Positions 1-5,582 of a stretch of DNA of 5,786 nt are shown one piece after another. Position 1 is the stretch's first letter. Every line of letters begins with the position of its first letter. Origin of the DNA: JAKLQJ01 sp964534135 (GTDB taxonomy: Bacteria > Elusimicrobiota > Elusimicrobia > Elusimicrobiales > UBA9959). Below the pieces are notes generated by a model. It was given only the letters and a program-made list of their open reading frames with translations. It was not told the DNA's origin and did no database searches. The stretch spans positions 1 through 5,786 of the forward strand of contig CAZHQC010000127.1 in the NCBI GenBank assembly GCA_964534135.1, read 5' to 3'. Both the position numbers and the translations under genes were made by a program.

Positions 1-1
1 C

Positions 2-901
2 ATGGAAGGAATTCTTAAACAAACTGAAGGCAAAGGAATAAATGTTTATACTCACGGCGAAATGCTTCCTACACACGGTTATCCCGAACTTAAGAAATAT
101 AAACATTTCATCGGAAATATAGGCGGAGCGTGGCAAGACCAGCAAAAGGAATTTGATGAATTTCCCGGCGCTATAATCATGACCACAAACTGTATACAAA
201 AACCCAGAGATTCCTATAAAGACAGAATATTTACAACCGGACTTGTGCAATGGCCCAATGTAACTCATGTGTCAGGTGGAGATTTCTCTACGCCCATAGA
301 AGCCGCTCTTAAAGCGGAAGGTTATACAGAAGACGGAGAAGAAAAATATATAACCGTGGGCTTTGGCCATAATACCGTTTTAAGTATAGCGGATAAAGTG
401 GTTGGCGCAGTAAAATCGGGCGACATAAAACACTTCTTCCTGATGGGCGGCTGTGACGGAGCAAAACCCGGTAGAAATTATTATACGGAGTTTGCAGAGA
501 AAGCTCCTAAAGATTCCGTAATACTTACACTGGGTTGCGCTAAATATCGTTTCAATAAACTTGAATTTGGCGATATTGGCGGAATCCCCAGATTACTGGA
601 TATAGGACAATGCAATGACTCTTATTCAGCTATTCAAATAGCTCTGGCTTTATCCAAAGCCTTTAATATAGGAGTTAATGAACTTCCGCTCTCCCTGATA
701 ATTTCATGGTATGAACAAAAAGCGGTGTGTGTTCTCTTAACTCTCTTGCATCTCGGTATTAAGAACATAAGACTTGGACCGACCTTGCCGGCTTTTGTAA
801 GCCCCGCCGTGCTCAATGTCCTTGTTGAAAAATTCAATATCATGCCTATAACCACGGCTGAAGAGGACTTAAAAGCAATACTATCCCCCGCAGTAAAATA
901 A
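2..901 (+). CDS. hcp: Hybrid cluster protein / hydroxylamine reductase, C-terminal part
   Basis: Hcp is a cytoplasmic iron-sulfur protein of anaerobes linked to hydroxylamine reduction, NO reduction and protein S-nitrosylation. The reading frame is open to the left edge, so the ATG at 2-4 is almost certainly internal: the family is about 540-550 residues and only the last 299 are here. Most ligands of the hybrid Fe-S-O cluster are visible, counted from that internal Met: Glu20 (in THGEMLP), Cys64 (TTNC), Cys151 (GGCDGAKPGR), Cys179 (LGCAKYRF), Cys204 (GQCNDSYS), Glu238 and Lys240 (SWYEQKA). Spacings of 44, 28 and 25 between successive ligands agree with remembered Hcp numbering. The N-terminal cysteine cluster and the first His ligand lie outside the window, so the Hcp class cannot be told. 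A strong hairpin follows the stop codon. The identification is very secure. Confidence 0.96.
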   Translation: MEGILKQTEGKGINVYTHGEMLPTHGYPELKKYKHFIGNIGGAWQDQQKEFDEFPGAIIMTTNCIQKPRDSYKDRIFTTGLVQWPNVTHVSGGDFSTPIEAALKAEGYTEDGEEKYITVGFGHNTVLSIADKVVGAVKSGDIKHFFLMGGCDGAKPGRNYYTEFAEKAPKDSVILTLGCAKYRFNKLEFGDIGGIPRLLDIGQCNDSYSAIQIALALSKAFNIGVNELPLSLIISWYEQKAVCVLLTLLHLGIKNIRLGPTLPAFVSPAVLNVLVEKFNIMPITTAEEDLKAILSPAVK

Positions 902-905
902 ATAA

Positions 906-940
906 GATAATAGCCCCCCGCTTTAAGCGGGGGGCTTATC
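906..940 (+). terminator. GC-rich intergenic hairpin after hcp (terminator-like, poor U-tract)
   Basis: The arms at 913-922 and 926-935 pair perfectly over 10 bp (six consecutive C-G pairs) around a three-base loop. After a two-base bulge (911-912), five more pairs form between 906-910 and 936-940. The stem is strong enough to stop RNA polymerase, but the plus strand continues CTTATCGAGAAAA, with no run of T. It may be a weak terminator, a 3'-end stabiliser for hcp mRNA, or a structure limiting translation of the next gene, whose ATG is only nine bases beyond the stem. Confidence 0.6.
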
Positions 941-949
941 GAGAAAACA

Positions 950-1726
950 ATGAATTTGAATAAGAATAATTTCGAAAGTATTTATAAAAGATACAACAGG
1001 AAGGAGTTTATTCATCCTGATCCCCTTGAATTTTTGAGTAAATATAAAAATATAAAAGATAAAGAAATAGTAGGTTTAATAGCTTCTTCACTGGCCTATG
1101 GCAGAGTAGAACAAATCATCAAAAGCACATCTATTATATTAGAAATTATGGGCTCCTCTCCCCACTCTTTTATAAAAACAAATTCTCCCGCTCATTTTTT
1201 AAAAGTTTTCAAAAACTTCAAACACAGATTTACCACAGGCGCAGAAATTTCCGCTTTACTAAAAAACATAAAATCAATTTTAAAAAAATATGGTTCTTTA
1301 AATAAGTGCTTCCTGAGCTTTTATAATGAGAATGACATAAGTCTTGAAAAAGCCATTTATAAATTTGCGGAAAAATTAAATTCTGATTCCCCCTCGCTTA
1401 TACCTTCACCCGATAAAAAAAGCTCTTTTAAAAGATTTAATTTATTTCTCAGATGGATGATAAGAAAGGATACTGTTGATCCGGGTATATGGAAAGGCAT
1501 ATCTCCCAATAAACTTATTATCCCTTTGGATACGCATATGTTTAAAATTGGAAAAATGATAAAGGCAACTGAAAGAAATGACACTTCAATGAAAACAGCC
1601 TTAGAAATAACCTCTTTTTTCAGAAATATTGCGCCTAAAGACCCAGTGCGCTATGACTTTGCTTTAACAAGAATTCCCATCAACAAAAAACGCAATATAA
1701 CTTATAAGGATTTTTTAGTACAATAA
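950..1726 (+). CDS. TIGR02757 / DUF2400 family protein
   Basis: This is a 258-residue protein of a conserved bacterial family with no established function that I know of. Family hallmarks: an N-terminal block with HPDPLEFL (residues 22-29) and SSLAYGRVEQI (46-56); a central KRFNLFLRWMIRKD (161-174); then VDPGIWKGI (177-184) and the signature LIIPLDTHMFKIGK (189-202); and a C-terminal APKDPVRYDFAL block (228-239). No signal peptide or membrane segment is seen, so it is probably cytoplasmic. The length is normal for the family. The ATG at 950 is the first in frame after the upstream hairpin. Its ribosome site is weak (GAGAAAA), so translation may be modest. The gene is visibly more A/T-rich than hcp. 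It ends 26 nt before the rubrerythrin start and could be transcribed with it, but nothing links it to redox chemistry except position. Confidence 0.88.
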   Translation: MNLNKNNFESIYKRYNRKEFIHPDPLEFLSKYKNIKDKEIVGLIASSLAYGRVEQIIKSTSIILEIMGSSPHSFIKTNSPAHFLKVFKNFKHRFTTGAEISALLKNIKSILKKYGSLNKCFLSFYNENDISLEKAIYKFAEKLNSDSPSLIPSPDKKSSFKRFNLFLRWMIRKDTVDPGIWKGISPNKLIIPLDTHMFKIGKMIKATERNDTSMKTALEITSFFRNIAPKDPVRYDFALTRIPINKKRNITYKDFLVQ

Positions 1727-1752
1727 ACTACACCAAACATAAGGAGAATACC

Positions 1753-2325
1753 ATGGAACTTAAAGGCTCAAAAACTGAAAAAAATCTACTAGGCTCTTTC
1801 GCTGGAGAATCACAAGCAAGAAACCGTTATACCTTTTTTGCCAGTGCAGCTAAAAAAGAAGGCTATGAGCAAATATCTAGAATATTTGAGGAAACAGCAA
1901 ATCAGGAGAAGGAACATGCCAAAAGGTTCTTTAAATTTCTTGAAGGTGGAGAGGTTAAAATTGAAGCAACATTTCCCGCAGGAACAATAGCTGACACAAA
2001 AACAAATCTTAAAGCTTCAGCCGCTGGAGAACATGAAGAATGGAATGGTCTATACCCCTCCTTCGCTAAGACAGCCCGAGAAGAAGGTTTTGAAGATGTA
2101 GCAAAGACTTTTGAAGCAATACTTGTAGCTGAAAAACAACATGAGAAAAGATATCTTGATTTGGCCAAAAACATTGAAGATGGCAAAGTCTTTAAAAAAG
2201 ACCAATCCATAAAATGGAGATGTTTAAACTGCGGTTATGTTCATGACGGAACCGAAGCTCTCGATACTTGTCCCGCTTGCATTCATCCCAAAGCTTATTT
2301 TGAAGTTTTAGGCGAAAATTGGTAA
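1753..2325 (+). CDS. rbr: Rubrerythrin
   Basis: Rubrerythrin is a cytoplasmic non-haem diiron peroxidase that reduces hydrogen peroxide to water with electrons from rubredoxin. The 190-residue protein has the classical order: a four-helix ferritin-like domain (about 1-145), then a C-terminal rubredoxin-like domain (about 152-190). Diiron ligands are all present: Glu19 (GESQARNRY), Glu52 and His55 (QEKEH), Glu93 and Glu96 (AGEHEEW), Glu127 and His130 (AEKQHE). The FeS4 site is Cys157, Cys160, Cys173 and Cys176, in CLNCGY and CPAC. The length matches Desulfovibrio-type rubrerythrin. An AAGGAG ribosome site at 1741-1746, six bases before the ATG, fixes the start. It opens a five-gene redox run, and its likely electron donor, rubredoxin, is the last gene of that run. 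Confidence 0.98.
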   Translation: MELKGSKTEKNLLGSFAGESQARNRYTFFASAAKKEGYEQISRIFEETANQEKEHAKRFFKFLEGGEVKIEATFPAGTIADTKTNLKASAAGEHEEWNGLYPSFAKTAREEGFEDVAKTFEAILVAEKQHEKRYLDLAKNIEDGKVFKKDQSIKWRCLNCGYVHDGTEALDTCPACIHPKAYFEVLGENW

Positions 2326-2350
2326 TTTTTAAAAAGCATAAATATATTTT

Positions 2351-2356
2351 GGAGGG
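2351..2356 (+). promoter_or_regulatory. Ribosome binding site that fixes the extended tpx start
   Basis: GGAGGG lies three to four bases before the ATG at 2360. It supports the upstream Met as the true start of the thiol peroxidase, although this gives an acidic N-terminal extension not usual in the family. The spacing is a little short. Confidence 0.7.
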
Positions 2357-2359
2357 ACT

Positions 2360-2914
2360 ATGGAAGAAAACGAAATTCAAGAACAAGAAGAAACGACAGC
2401 GACAATTAAAAGAACGGTAACTATGCAAGGAAGACCGATGACTCTTGCCGGCCCGGAAATAAAAGTTGGAGATAAAGCTCCTGACTTTAAGACTTTAGAT
2501 AATGACATGATGCCTATGAAATTCTTAAGAAGTAATCTGGGCAAGGTGTCGGTTATTATAAGCGTGCCTTCATTGGACACCCCAGTTTGCGACCTTGAGA
2601 CCAGAAGATTCAATAAAGAAGCTCAAAGTTTATCTCCTGACATAAATATTCTGGTCATAAGTATGGACTTGCCATTTGCCCAGAAGAGATGGTGCGGAGC
2701 CGCGGGAGTAACCAATGTGAAAACATATTCGGATCATCAAAAAGGCGCTTTCGGAAGAGCCTATGGCGTTTTGATAAAGGACTTGCGCCTTTTAGCTAGA
2801 GCTATCTTTATTATTGATAAAGAAGGAGTGGTTCAATATACTCAATTAGTAAAAGAAGTTGCAAATGAACCAAATTATGATGAAGTATTAAGTGAAATTA
2901 AAAAATTAAATTAA
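2360..2914 (+). CDS. tpx: Thiol peroxidase (Tpx-type atypical 2-Cys peroxiredoxin)
   Basis: Tpx reduces hydrogen peroxide and organic hydroperoxides in the cytoplasm, normally using thioredoxin as reductant. The peroxidatic cysteine is Cys77 in the motif SLDTPVCDLETRRFN, with Thr74 three residues before it. The resolving cysteine is Cys112 in FAQKRWCGAAGV, giving the ~35-residue separation typical of Tpx. Arg147 in LLARAIFIID matches the conserved active-site arginine region. The beta-hairpin start VTMQGRPMTLAG (20-31) is the usual Tpx N-terminus. The protein is 184 residues, about 15-18 longer than common Tpx, because of a Glu-rich leader (six Glu in residues 2-11). The strong ribosome site upstream supports this start. 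It lies 34 nt after rbr and 13 nt before dfx. It is one of the few non-iron enzymes in this run. Confidence 0.97.
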   Translation: MEENEIQEQEETTATIKRTVTMQGRPMTLAGPEIKVGDKAPDFKTLDNDMMPMKFLRSNLGKVSVIISVPSLDTPVCDLETRRFNKEAQSLSPDINILVISMDLPFAQKRWCGAAGVTNVKTYSDHQKGAFGRAYGVLIKDLRLLARAIFIIDKEGVVQYTQLVKEVANEPNYDEVLSEIKKLN

Positions 2915-2927
2915 AACCGGGGGAAAA

Positions 2928-3317
2928 ATGGCAGAAAAAAAACAGGTATACAAATGCGAGATGTGTGGAAATATAGTTGAAATGCTGCATGCGGGACAGG
3001 GAGAACTGGTTTGCTGTGAAAAACCCATGGTCCTCTTTACTGAAAATTCAGTTGATGCGGCAAAGGAAAAACATGTGCCCGTAATTGAAAAAACCGAAAA
3101 TGGGTTTAAAGTAAAACTTGGAAGCATTGCTCATCCCATGGAAGGAAAACATTATATTGAATGGATAGAAATTACCGTGGGCGAGAAAAGCTATAAGAAG
3201 TTTTTAAATCCCGGTGATGCTCCTGAAGCTGAATTTTGCATTGATGCTGCGGAAGTTACGGCAAGAGCATATTGCAATCTGCATGGACTTTGGAAAACCG
3301 CGACACTCAAAATTTAA
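2928..3317 (+). CDS. dfx: Desulfoferrodoxin / 2Fe-superoxide reductase
   Basis: This cytoplasmic enzyme reduces superoxide to hydrogen peroxide without making oxygen, using rubredoxin as donor. At 129 residues it has both domains of the 2Fe class. The N-terminal desulforedoxin domain (about 1-36) binds Fe through Cys10, Cys13, Cys29 and Cys30. The catalytic domain carries the square-pyramidal Fe ligands His49, His69, His75, Cys116 and His119, with Glu47-Lys48 next to the first His; these are the positions I recall for Desulfovibrio desulfoferrodoxin. No ligand is missing, so the protein should be active. A GGGGGA ribosome site sits just before the ATG. The peroxide it makes would be removed by the rubrerythrin and Tpx encoded upstream. 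The next gene begins two bases after the stop. Confidence 0.98.
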   Translation: MAEKKQVYKCEMCGNIVEMLHAGQGELVCCEKPMVLFTENSVDAAKEKHVPVIEKTENGFKVKLGSIAHPMEGKHYIEWIEITVGEKSYKKFLNPGDAPEAEFCIDAAEVTARAYCNLHGLWKTATLKI

Positions 3318-3319
3318 AC

Positions 3320-3853
3320 ATGGAAAACTTAGATAAAATATTTTCATCTTTAAATAAATTTTCTTATGGACTTTATATCGTAAGTTCAGCTCATGAAGGA
3401 AAGAAAAACGGACAGTTAGTGAATACTGTTTTTCAACTTACGCCAAATCCCCCCCGAATTGCGGTTTGTCTTAATAAAGAAAACCTAACTCACGAAATAG
3501 TTGAGAAAAGCGGTTTTTTCTCTATTTCGGTTTTAGATGAAGAAACCTCTCTGCCTTTTATAGGCCTCTTCGGCTTTAAAAGCGGAAGAGATACAGATAA
3601 GTTTGAAAAGGTTTCTCATAAAATGGAAGGTGATTGTCCTATTGTAACTGAAAATGCCTTGTCTTATGTAAATGTTAAAGTTATGTCAAAAATGGACTCG
3701 GACTCTCATACTCTTTTTATGGGAGAAGTTACAAACGGAGAAGTAATTAAAGAAGGCAAGCCTTTAACTTATGATTTTTATCAAAAAAACAAAAAAGGTA
3801 AAACTCATAAAAATGCCACAACTTTTAATAAAACAACGGAGGCCAATAAATGA
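3320..3853 (+). CDS. Flavin reductase-like FMN-binding protein (Hrb N-terminal-type)
   Basis: This 177-residue protein belongs to the flavin reductase-like (split-barrel FMN-binding) family. Visible family blocks are FSYGLYIVSS (14-23), NGQLVNTVFQLTPNPPRIAVCLNKENLTHE (roughly 30-59), SGFFSISVLDEET, GLFGFKSGRDTDKF and the late MGEVTNGEVI. In Moorella-type Hrb the same domain is fused to rubredoxin and acts as an NADH-linked oxidoreductase. Here it stands alone and its stop overlaps the rubredoxin start (ATGA at 3850-3853). The Lys/Asn/Thr-rich tail (about 152-177) resembles a leftover of the interdomain linker. I chose the ATG at 3320, two bases after the dfx stop, because an upstream ATG at 3272 would overlap dfx by 46 bases and add residues unlike the family. 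There is no clear ribosome site, so coupled translation from dfx is likely. Its role as electron source for rubredoxin is inferred. Confidence 0.9.
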   Translation: MENLDKIFSSLNKFSYGLYIVSSAHEGKKNGQLVNTVFQLTPNPPRIAVCLNKENLTHEIVEKSGFFSISVLDEETSLPFIGLFGFKSGRDTDKFEKVSHKMEGDCPIVTENALSYVNVKVMSKMDSDSHTLFMGEVTNGEVIKEGKPLTYDFYQKNKKGKTHKNATTFNKTTEANK

Positions 3854-3869
3854 AAAAATATGTATGCAA
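3815..3869 (+). repeat. 55-bp direct repeat, left copy (contig-end overlap)
   Basis: It is identical base for base to 3970-4024. This copy ends exactly at the last base before the N run and the other begins exactly at the first base after it. It spans the end of the flavin reductase gene, a GGAGG ribosome site (3838-3842) and the first six codons of rubredoxin. This is best explained as two contigs whose shared k-mer-length overlap was not merged. Confidence 0.93.
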
Positions 3870-3969
3870 NNNNNNNNNNNNNNNNNNNNNNNNNNNNNNN
3901 NNNNNNNNNNNNNNNNNNNNNNNNNNNNNNNNNNNNNNNNNNNNNNNNNNNNNNNNNNNNNNNNNNNNN
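3870..3969. other. Assembly gap of 100 Ns
   Basis: The run is exactly 100 Ns, a conventional placeholder for a gap of unknown length. Because the sequences on either side overlap by 55 bp, the true gap is probably zero or negative. Removing one repeat copy and the Ns (155 positions) restores continuous, sensible genes. Confidence 0.95.
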
Positions 3970-4024
3970 GCCACAACTTTTAATAAAACAACGGAGGCCA
4001 ATAAATGAAAAAATATGTATGCAA
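3970..4024 (+). repeat. 55-bp direct repeat, right copy (contig-end overlap)
   Basis: This second copy of the sequence at 3815-3869 begins at the contig edge. It holds a redundant piece of the flavin reductase end (stop at 4006-4008), the rubredoxin ribosome site (GGAGG, 3993-3997) and the rubredoxin start codon at 4005. Unlike the left copy, it runs on into the complete rubredoxin gene. Confidence 0.93.
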
Positions 4025-4166
4025 ACTATGTGGATGGGTCTATGACCCCGCAGTAGGAGACCCGGACAATAATGTGCCCGCTGGAACTCCTTTTGAAAAA
4101 ATACCTGAAGGCTGGGTATGTCCAGTATGCGGAGCCGGAAAAGAAGAGTTTGAAGTTGAAAATTAA
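4005..4166 (+). CDS. rub: Rubredoxin
   Basis: This is a complete 53-residue rubredoxin, a small cytoplasmic one-electron carrier with a single Fe(SCys)4 site. It begins MKKYVCKLCGWVYDP and ends KEEFEVEN. Ligands are Cys6 and Cys9 (CKLCGW) and Cys39 and Cys42 (CPVCGA). The conserved aromatic core Tyr4, Trp11, Tyr13, Phe30, Trp37 and Phe49 is present, as is GDPDNNVPAGTPFEKIPEGW (18-37). The length is the family norm. The GGAGG ribosome site is seven bases upstream, and the start overlaps the flavin reductase stop in the undamaged arrangement. Its likely partners are encoded in the same run: the flavin reductase-like donor and the acceptors rubrerythrin and superoxide reductase. A truncated copy of its first six codons appears at 3850-3869, before the N run, and is an assembly artefact. 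Confidence 0.97.
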   Translation: MKKYVCKLCGWVYDPAVGDPDNNVPAGTPFEKIPEGWVCPVCGAGKEEFEVEN

Positions 4167-4183
4167 TTAACTTCACCCTTAAT

Positions 4184-4226
4184 AAAAAAATCCCGTCCCG
4201 CTTAAGCGGAACGGGATTTTTTATTT
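4184..4226. terminator. Bidirectional intrinsic terminator between convergent genes
   Basis: The stem pairs 4191-4196 with 4211-4216 (six pairs), has one C/A mismatch (4197/4210), then four pairs (4198-4201 with 4206-4209) and a TTAA loop. Seven As precede the stem and six Ts follow it, then ATTTTT, so it can end transcripts from both sides: the redox operon on the plus strand and the exported protease gene on the minus strand, whose stop is 25 bases beyond the stem. Its CCGCTTAAGCGG core resembles the core of the hairpin after hcp. Confidence 0.93.
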
Positions 4227-4241
4227 TTAAATTTAAACAAT

Positions 4242-5540
4242 TTAACGATAATAATTATCGGGATTATACATATAGTAAAAATCAAAAGGAGTAAGCCTGG
4301 GAAGCTTAACATAGGGGTGACCGTTATCATCTACTTGCTCCATCAAACGAAGTTTAGATTTAACTTTTTCTGAAATATCAGGGTTTTTCATAAGACCTGT
4401 TTCACGAATCTCCTGAACTATATTATTTACCCATTTATATTTCTTGGCTTTATCCGCAAACTCTTCCCAATTAGCATCGGAATTATTCTCATACATTTTC
4501 TTTGTAAATACCTTCAACGATATTCCCATTTTTCTAGCAATCGGAGTAGCAATTCTTCTCTCCCATTCTTGACGGTTTTCCAATTGTTCCGCTAATTGAG
4601 TCATATTACCCCAAGTCAGACCAGCCATTTGATGATGAAGAATTACAGCATTGGGATAAGCATATGAGTGAGGCGCAAGTGTGGTAATAGCGGCGGCCAT
4701 ACTGCCTGCAAAAGATTTAACCACCACATGAATCGGCGCACGACTACTTTCTATCGCTTTTAAAATTCTAGTGCCTTCCATAACCGAACCACCCGGCGAG
4801 TTATCTATCACAATAAAAATAGGCAAATTGGTAGATTTATTATTAAAGTAATGAATTCTATCCGTTATAAAATTAGCCATACCCCGGCCAATAGCTCCAT
4901 TTAAAGGAATACGCCTGTCGCTTATAGTTAGAACTCCGTTTTTAAAAGGCTTTAAAAGATACTTAGGTTCTTTATTTACTTCATTTTTCCATTCTTCCTT
5001 TTTATTGCGCAATTCCAAGTCAACTTTAATTTTAATCGTTTCAGCAGCTATTTTTTCTTTTACAATTCTTAATTTTGCCATTTCAAAATCCATTCTTTTT
5101 TTCTCGAGATTAATCGTATCTAATTCCTTGGCATTTTTTAATTTTGCCAATTCCAATTGAGATTCATTCTCAAGTTTCATTTTTGTGTTTTTTTGCCTTA
5201 ACTCCGCTAAAGCCTTTCGATCTTTTTCAGCCATGAGCTTATTTTCCAAAGCTAATAATTTTTGTTCAGCCGCAATTTTAGCCATTTTTATTTTCTGCTT
5301 TTCTATCATAAGGTCATATTTGGCCTTATTTAGAGCTTTTTCCTCAACCAATAAATTCAATTTCTTAATAGTTTTTTGTTTAAAAAGATTATTTTCCACA
5401 GTTAGCTTATCCAGCTCTTTTTTCTCCGCAGAAACTTCTTTTACAGCTTTTTTATTTATTGTTTTTTTCTCCGCCGCAACAGAAAAATTAACACCTGAAA
5501 ATAAAATAAAACCCACAAGGATATATTTGATGTATTTCAT
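4242..5540 (-). CDS. Exported coiled-coil protein with ClpP-fold serine protease domain
   Basis: The 432-residue protein has three parts. Residues 1-23 form a signal peptide (Lys-rich start, hydrophobic 7-19, cleavage site near VAA-E at 23/24). Residues 24-191 contain no proline and no glycine and are rich in Lys, Glu, Leu and Ala, as in a long coiled coil. Residues ~200-380 look like a ClpP-family domain: DNSPGGS at 246-252, the nucleophile region FAGSMAAAI with Ser280, the VILHHQM segment with His303 (or His302), and a candidate Asp355 in NSDANW. The order and spacings (23 and 52) are close to those of ClpP. A C-terminal tail (about 385-432) ends in an aromatic stretch. ClpP normally works in the cytoplasm with a AAA+ ATPase, so an exported version must act otherwise, perhaps as an envelope protease. 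A good AAAGGAGA ribosome site precedes the ATG. Membrane-bound SppA- or NfeD-type relatives are less likely because they use Ser-Lys. The fold is secure; activity and substrate are unknown. Confidence 0.85.
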   Translation of the reverse strand: MKYIKYILVGFILFSGVNFSVAAEKKTINKKAVKEVSAEKKELDKLTVENNLFKQKTIKKLNLLVEEKALNKAKYDLMIEKQKIKMAKIAAEQKLLALENKLMAEKDRKALAELRQKNTKMKLENESQLELAKLKNAKELDTINLEKKRMDFEMAKLRIVKEKIAAETIKIKVDLELRNKKEEWKNEVNKEPKYLLKPFKNGVLTISDRRIPLNGAIGRGMANFITDRIHYFNNKSTNLPIFIVIDNSPGGSVMEGTRILKAIESSRAPIHVVVKSFAGSMAAAITTLAPHSYAYPNAVILHHQMAGLTWGNMTQLAEQLENRQEWERRIATPIARKMGISLKVFTKKMYENNSDANWEEFADKAKKYKWVNNIVQEIRETGLMKNPDISEKVKSKLRLMEQVDDNGHPYVKLPRLTPFDFYYMYNPDNYYR

Positions 5541-5548
5541 GTTAAGAA

Positions 5549-5556
5549 TCTCCTTT
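5549..5556 (-). promoter_or_regulatory. Ribosome binding site of the ClpP-like gene
   Basis: Read on the minus strand this is AAAGGAGA, followed by eight bases and then the ATG at 5540. It is close to the ideal site and supports this start, which also gives a complete signal peptide. Confidence 0.85.
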
Positions 5557-5563
5557 ATTAATG

Positions 5564-5582
5564 ATTAGCACTCAACGCTAAT
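5564..5582 (-). promoter_or_regulatory. Inverted repeat with an exact CIRCE half-site
   Basis: ATTAGC (5564-5569) and GCTAAT (5577-5582) form a perfect 6-bp inverted repeat with seven bases between. The stretch TTAGCACTC at 5565-5573 is identical to one half of CIRCE, the operator of the heat-shock repressor HrcA (TTAGCACTC-N9-GAGTGCTAA). The second half is not present at the correct distance, so it is at best a degenerate or contracted operator. It sits between a possible -10 box and the ribosome site of the protease gene, where a repressor site would be expected. It also overlaps the stop codon of the upstream gene. Confidence 0.35.

Noticed and set aside
2..4. ATG at 2 as the true hcp start
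   Set aside because: The N-terminal half of the protein, including the cysteine motif and a His ligand, would be missing, while the frame is open to the window edge; the gene is simply cut.
1663..1724. Promoter for the rbr operon in the end of the DUF2400 gene (TATAAC at 1696, TACAAT at 1719)
   Set aside because: Neither hexamer has a -35-like partner at 16-18 bases, and such hexamers are common by chance in this A/T-rich stretch.
1902..2210. Minus-strand 102-codon frame inside rubrerythrin
   Set aside because: It is a shadow of a gene whose every ligand is conserved; no ribosome site and no recognisable protein family.
3272..3319. Upstream ATG extending the flavin reductase by 16 residues
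   Set aside because: It would overlap the end of dfx by 46 bases, has no ribosome site, and adds residues that do not resemble the family start; the ATG at 3320 fits better.
3850..3869. A second rubredoxin gene starting before the gap
   Set aside because: Only six codons are present and they are part of the perfect 55-bp contig overlap, so this is most likely the same gene printed twice.
3764..4176. Open frames on both strands running through the N run
   Set aside because: They consist largely of undefined residues and read through the assembly gap; the minus-strand versions are antisense to flavin reductase and rubredoxin.
5185..5568. Plus-strand 127-codon frame rich in Phe and Ser
   Set aside because: It is antisense to the signal peptide and coiled-coil part of the protease gene; Lys/Glu-rich coding produces such Phe/Leu/Ser-rich shadows.
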